Shown piece by piece: positions 63,135-64,000 of a DNA stretch of 64,000 nucleotides. The first letter of the stretch is position 1; each line of letters begins with the position of its first letter. The DNA comes from Candidatus Eiseniibacteriota bacterium (lineage in GTDB: Bacteria; Eisenbacteria; RBG-16-71-46): contig JADJLL010000002.1 in assembly GCA_016710095.1 (NCBI GenBank), positions 124,001-188,000 of the forward strand. Reading direction: 5' to 3'. The notes beneath the pieces were generated by a model. That model saw only the letters and a program-made list of their open reading frames with translations. It was not told the origin of the DNA and ran no database searches. The position numbers were made by a program, and so were the translations under genes.

Positions 63135-64000
63135 TGACCACGACGCCTGCCCCCCAGGCGCCCCCGTTCTGTCCCAACCCCGGATGCCCATTCCACGCTG
63201 CGCCAGAAGGTTGGCGCTATCAGCGCGACGGCTACCACTCGCGCAAGGCCGCGCCGCACCGTGTCCAGCGTTACCGCTGTTGTCACTGCCGGCGACGGTT
63301 CAGCGACCAGACCTTCCTGCTGACCTACTGGCTCAAGCGCCCGGAACTCCTCTTGCCGACCTTTCACGGGCTGCTCTCGTGCTCGTGCCTGCGGCAGATC
63401 GCGCGCGCCCAGGAGTGCTCACCGCAGACCGTGCTGCTTCACGCCAACCGGCTCGGGCGGCACTGCCAGCTGTTCCACGAGCAGCTGCGACCGAAGGACG
63501 GCATCACCGAGTCCGTGGCCATGGATGGGTTCTTCTCGTTCGAGTACAGCCAGTTCCATCCCACCAGCTACAACGTGCTCGTGGGGCGGAAGAGCTACTT
63601 CCTGCACGGGTTCACGGTCACGGAGCTGAGGCGCTCGGGAACGATGACGAAGGCGCAGCAGGCGTATCGCAAGGAGAACGAGGCTCGCCTCGGCAAGCCG
63701 GATCCGCGCGGAACCGAGAAGGACTGCGCCGAACTCCTGTGCATCGTGGCGCCGAAGCCGCAGTCGTTGGTGCTCCACACCGACGAACATCGCGACTATC
63801 CACGGGCGATCGCACGGGCCGCGCACCTGGACATCACGCACCGCACGATCAGCTCGCGCGCCGCGCGTACGCCGGCGAACCCGATCTTCAGCGTGAACCT
63901 GAACGACATGCTGACGCGGCACACTGGCGCGAACCACAAGCGCGAGACGATCGCGTTCCCGAAGCGAAGGCAGATGGCGATCTGGCGCATGGCCGTGTTC
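63134..64000 (+). CDS. IS-type DDE transposase with N-terminal zinc ribbon (runs off window)
   Basis: ATG 63134 opens a frame of at least 289 residues that has no stop before the window ends. The N-terminus has a zinc-ribbon-like pair Cys13-x4-Cys18 and Cys49-x2-Cys52 (CPNPGC, CCHC), a helix-turn-helix-like stretch (SCLRQIARAQECSPQTV), then Asp131 in VAMDGFFSF and Asp217 in HTDEHRDY as candidate first and second acidic residues of an RNase H-like DDE core; the glutamate would lie beyond the visible part. This layout is that of IS1/IS1595-like or related transposases; the exact IS family is not certain. It sits just after the last glycan gene. Confidence 0.7.
   Translation, partial: MTTTPAPQAPPFCPNPGCPFHAAPEGWRYQRDGYHSRKAAPHRVQRYRCCHCRRRFSDQTFLLTYWLKRPELLLPTFHGLLSCSCLRQIARAQECSPQTVLLHANRLGRHCQLFHEQLRPKDGITESVAMDGFFSFEYSQFHPTSYNVLVGRKSYFLHGFTVTELRRSGTMTKAQQAYRKENEARLGKPDPRGTEKDCAELLCIVAPKPQSLVLHTDEHRDYPRAIARAAHLDITHRTISSRAARTPANPIFSVNLNDMLTRHTGANHKRETIAFPKRRQMAIWRMAVF

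Noticed and set aside
1..64000. tRNA genes, rRNA, CRISPR arrays, prophage or toxin-antitoxin modules
   Set aside because: No tRNA-like T-loop and acceptor combination, no short regularly spaced repeats and no phage or toxin signatures were seen on reading both strands.

Overview
The window is about 64 kb of very GC-rich DNA, nearly filled with genes for building and exporting a complex extracellular or surface polysaccharide. The organism looks like a high-GC Gram-negative bacterium. It has an RND efflux pair, an SGNH/MBOAT acyl-transfer pair, Wzx and Wzy/WaaL-type membrane proteins and an outer-envelope style SPOR lipoprotein. The alternative GlmU-like enzyme and the XrtA-type deacetylase fit an uncultivated FCB-like lineage (for example Eisenbacteria-type metagenome bins), but the phylum cannot be fixed from sequence alone. 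No rRNA, tRNA, CRISPR array or phage module was seen.

Layout. (1) 1-16.3 kb, mostly + strand: polyprenol-linked GT2, DUF2304 protein, flippase-like protein, a minus-strand sugar aminotransferase, a Wzx-like flippase, an unusual epimerase/oxidoreductase fusion, a TIM-barrel-like unknown, two huge GT-C-like membrane proteins, a GT4, an asparagine synthetase and another GT4. (2) 16.3-22.4 kb: a minus-strand GT-C-like membrane protein, then a divergent RND adaptor/permease pair closed by a perfect 21-bp hairpin. (3) 22.5-35.5 kb, a minus-strand run read from 35.4 kb downward: GT2, Wzy/WaaL-like ligase, near-identical second GT2, asparagine synthetase, GT2, flippase-like protein, GT39-like protein, FemAB plus hexapeptide acyltransferase, GT-C-like protein, XrtA-type deacetylase. 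(4) 35.6-42.4 kb: divergent membrane protein and GT2, epimerase, methyltransferase, MBOAT acyltransferase and its SGNH-like partner. (5) 42.4-52.3 kb: a long leader with an attenuator-like hairpin, then the initiating sugar-phosphate transferase, a GT39, AlgD-type GDP-mannose dehydrogenase and five glycosyltransferases in tightly overlapping order. (6) 52.4-59.4 kb: mannose-1-phosphate guanylyltransferase, SPOR lipoprotein, GlmU-like protein, galT, glgA and a membrane protein. (7) 59.7-64 kb: a large GT4 with a long unassigned N-terminal region, a nucleotidyltransferase, a GT2 and the start of a transposase cut by the window end.

Together the genes describe nucleotide-sugar supply (ManC, AlgD, GalT, epimerases, aminotransferase, nucleotidyltransferases), lipid-linked repeat-unit assembly (phosphoglycosyl transferase plus many GT2/GT4), flipping and polymerisation (Wzx, Wzy/WaaL) and decoration (MBOAT/SGNH acylation, deacetylation, N-acyl transfer). 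AlgD and ManC imply GDP-mannuronate, yet the alginate polymerase genes are absent here, so uronate is more likely one residue of a heteropolymer.

Sequence quality is uneven. Many genes at 2.9-15 kb and 23-29 kb have single-base frameshifts, and a few seem to lack internal blocks, while 15-22 kb and 43-63 kb are almost clean. I treat most frameshifts as likely read or assembly errors and give full gene extents across them. A pure G/C homopolymer tract at 33.14-33.30 kb is almost certainly an artefact or a region hard to sequence.
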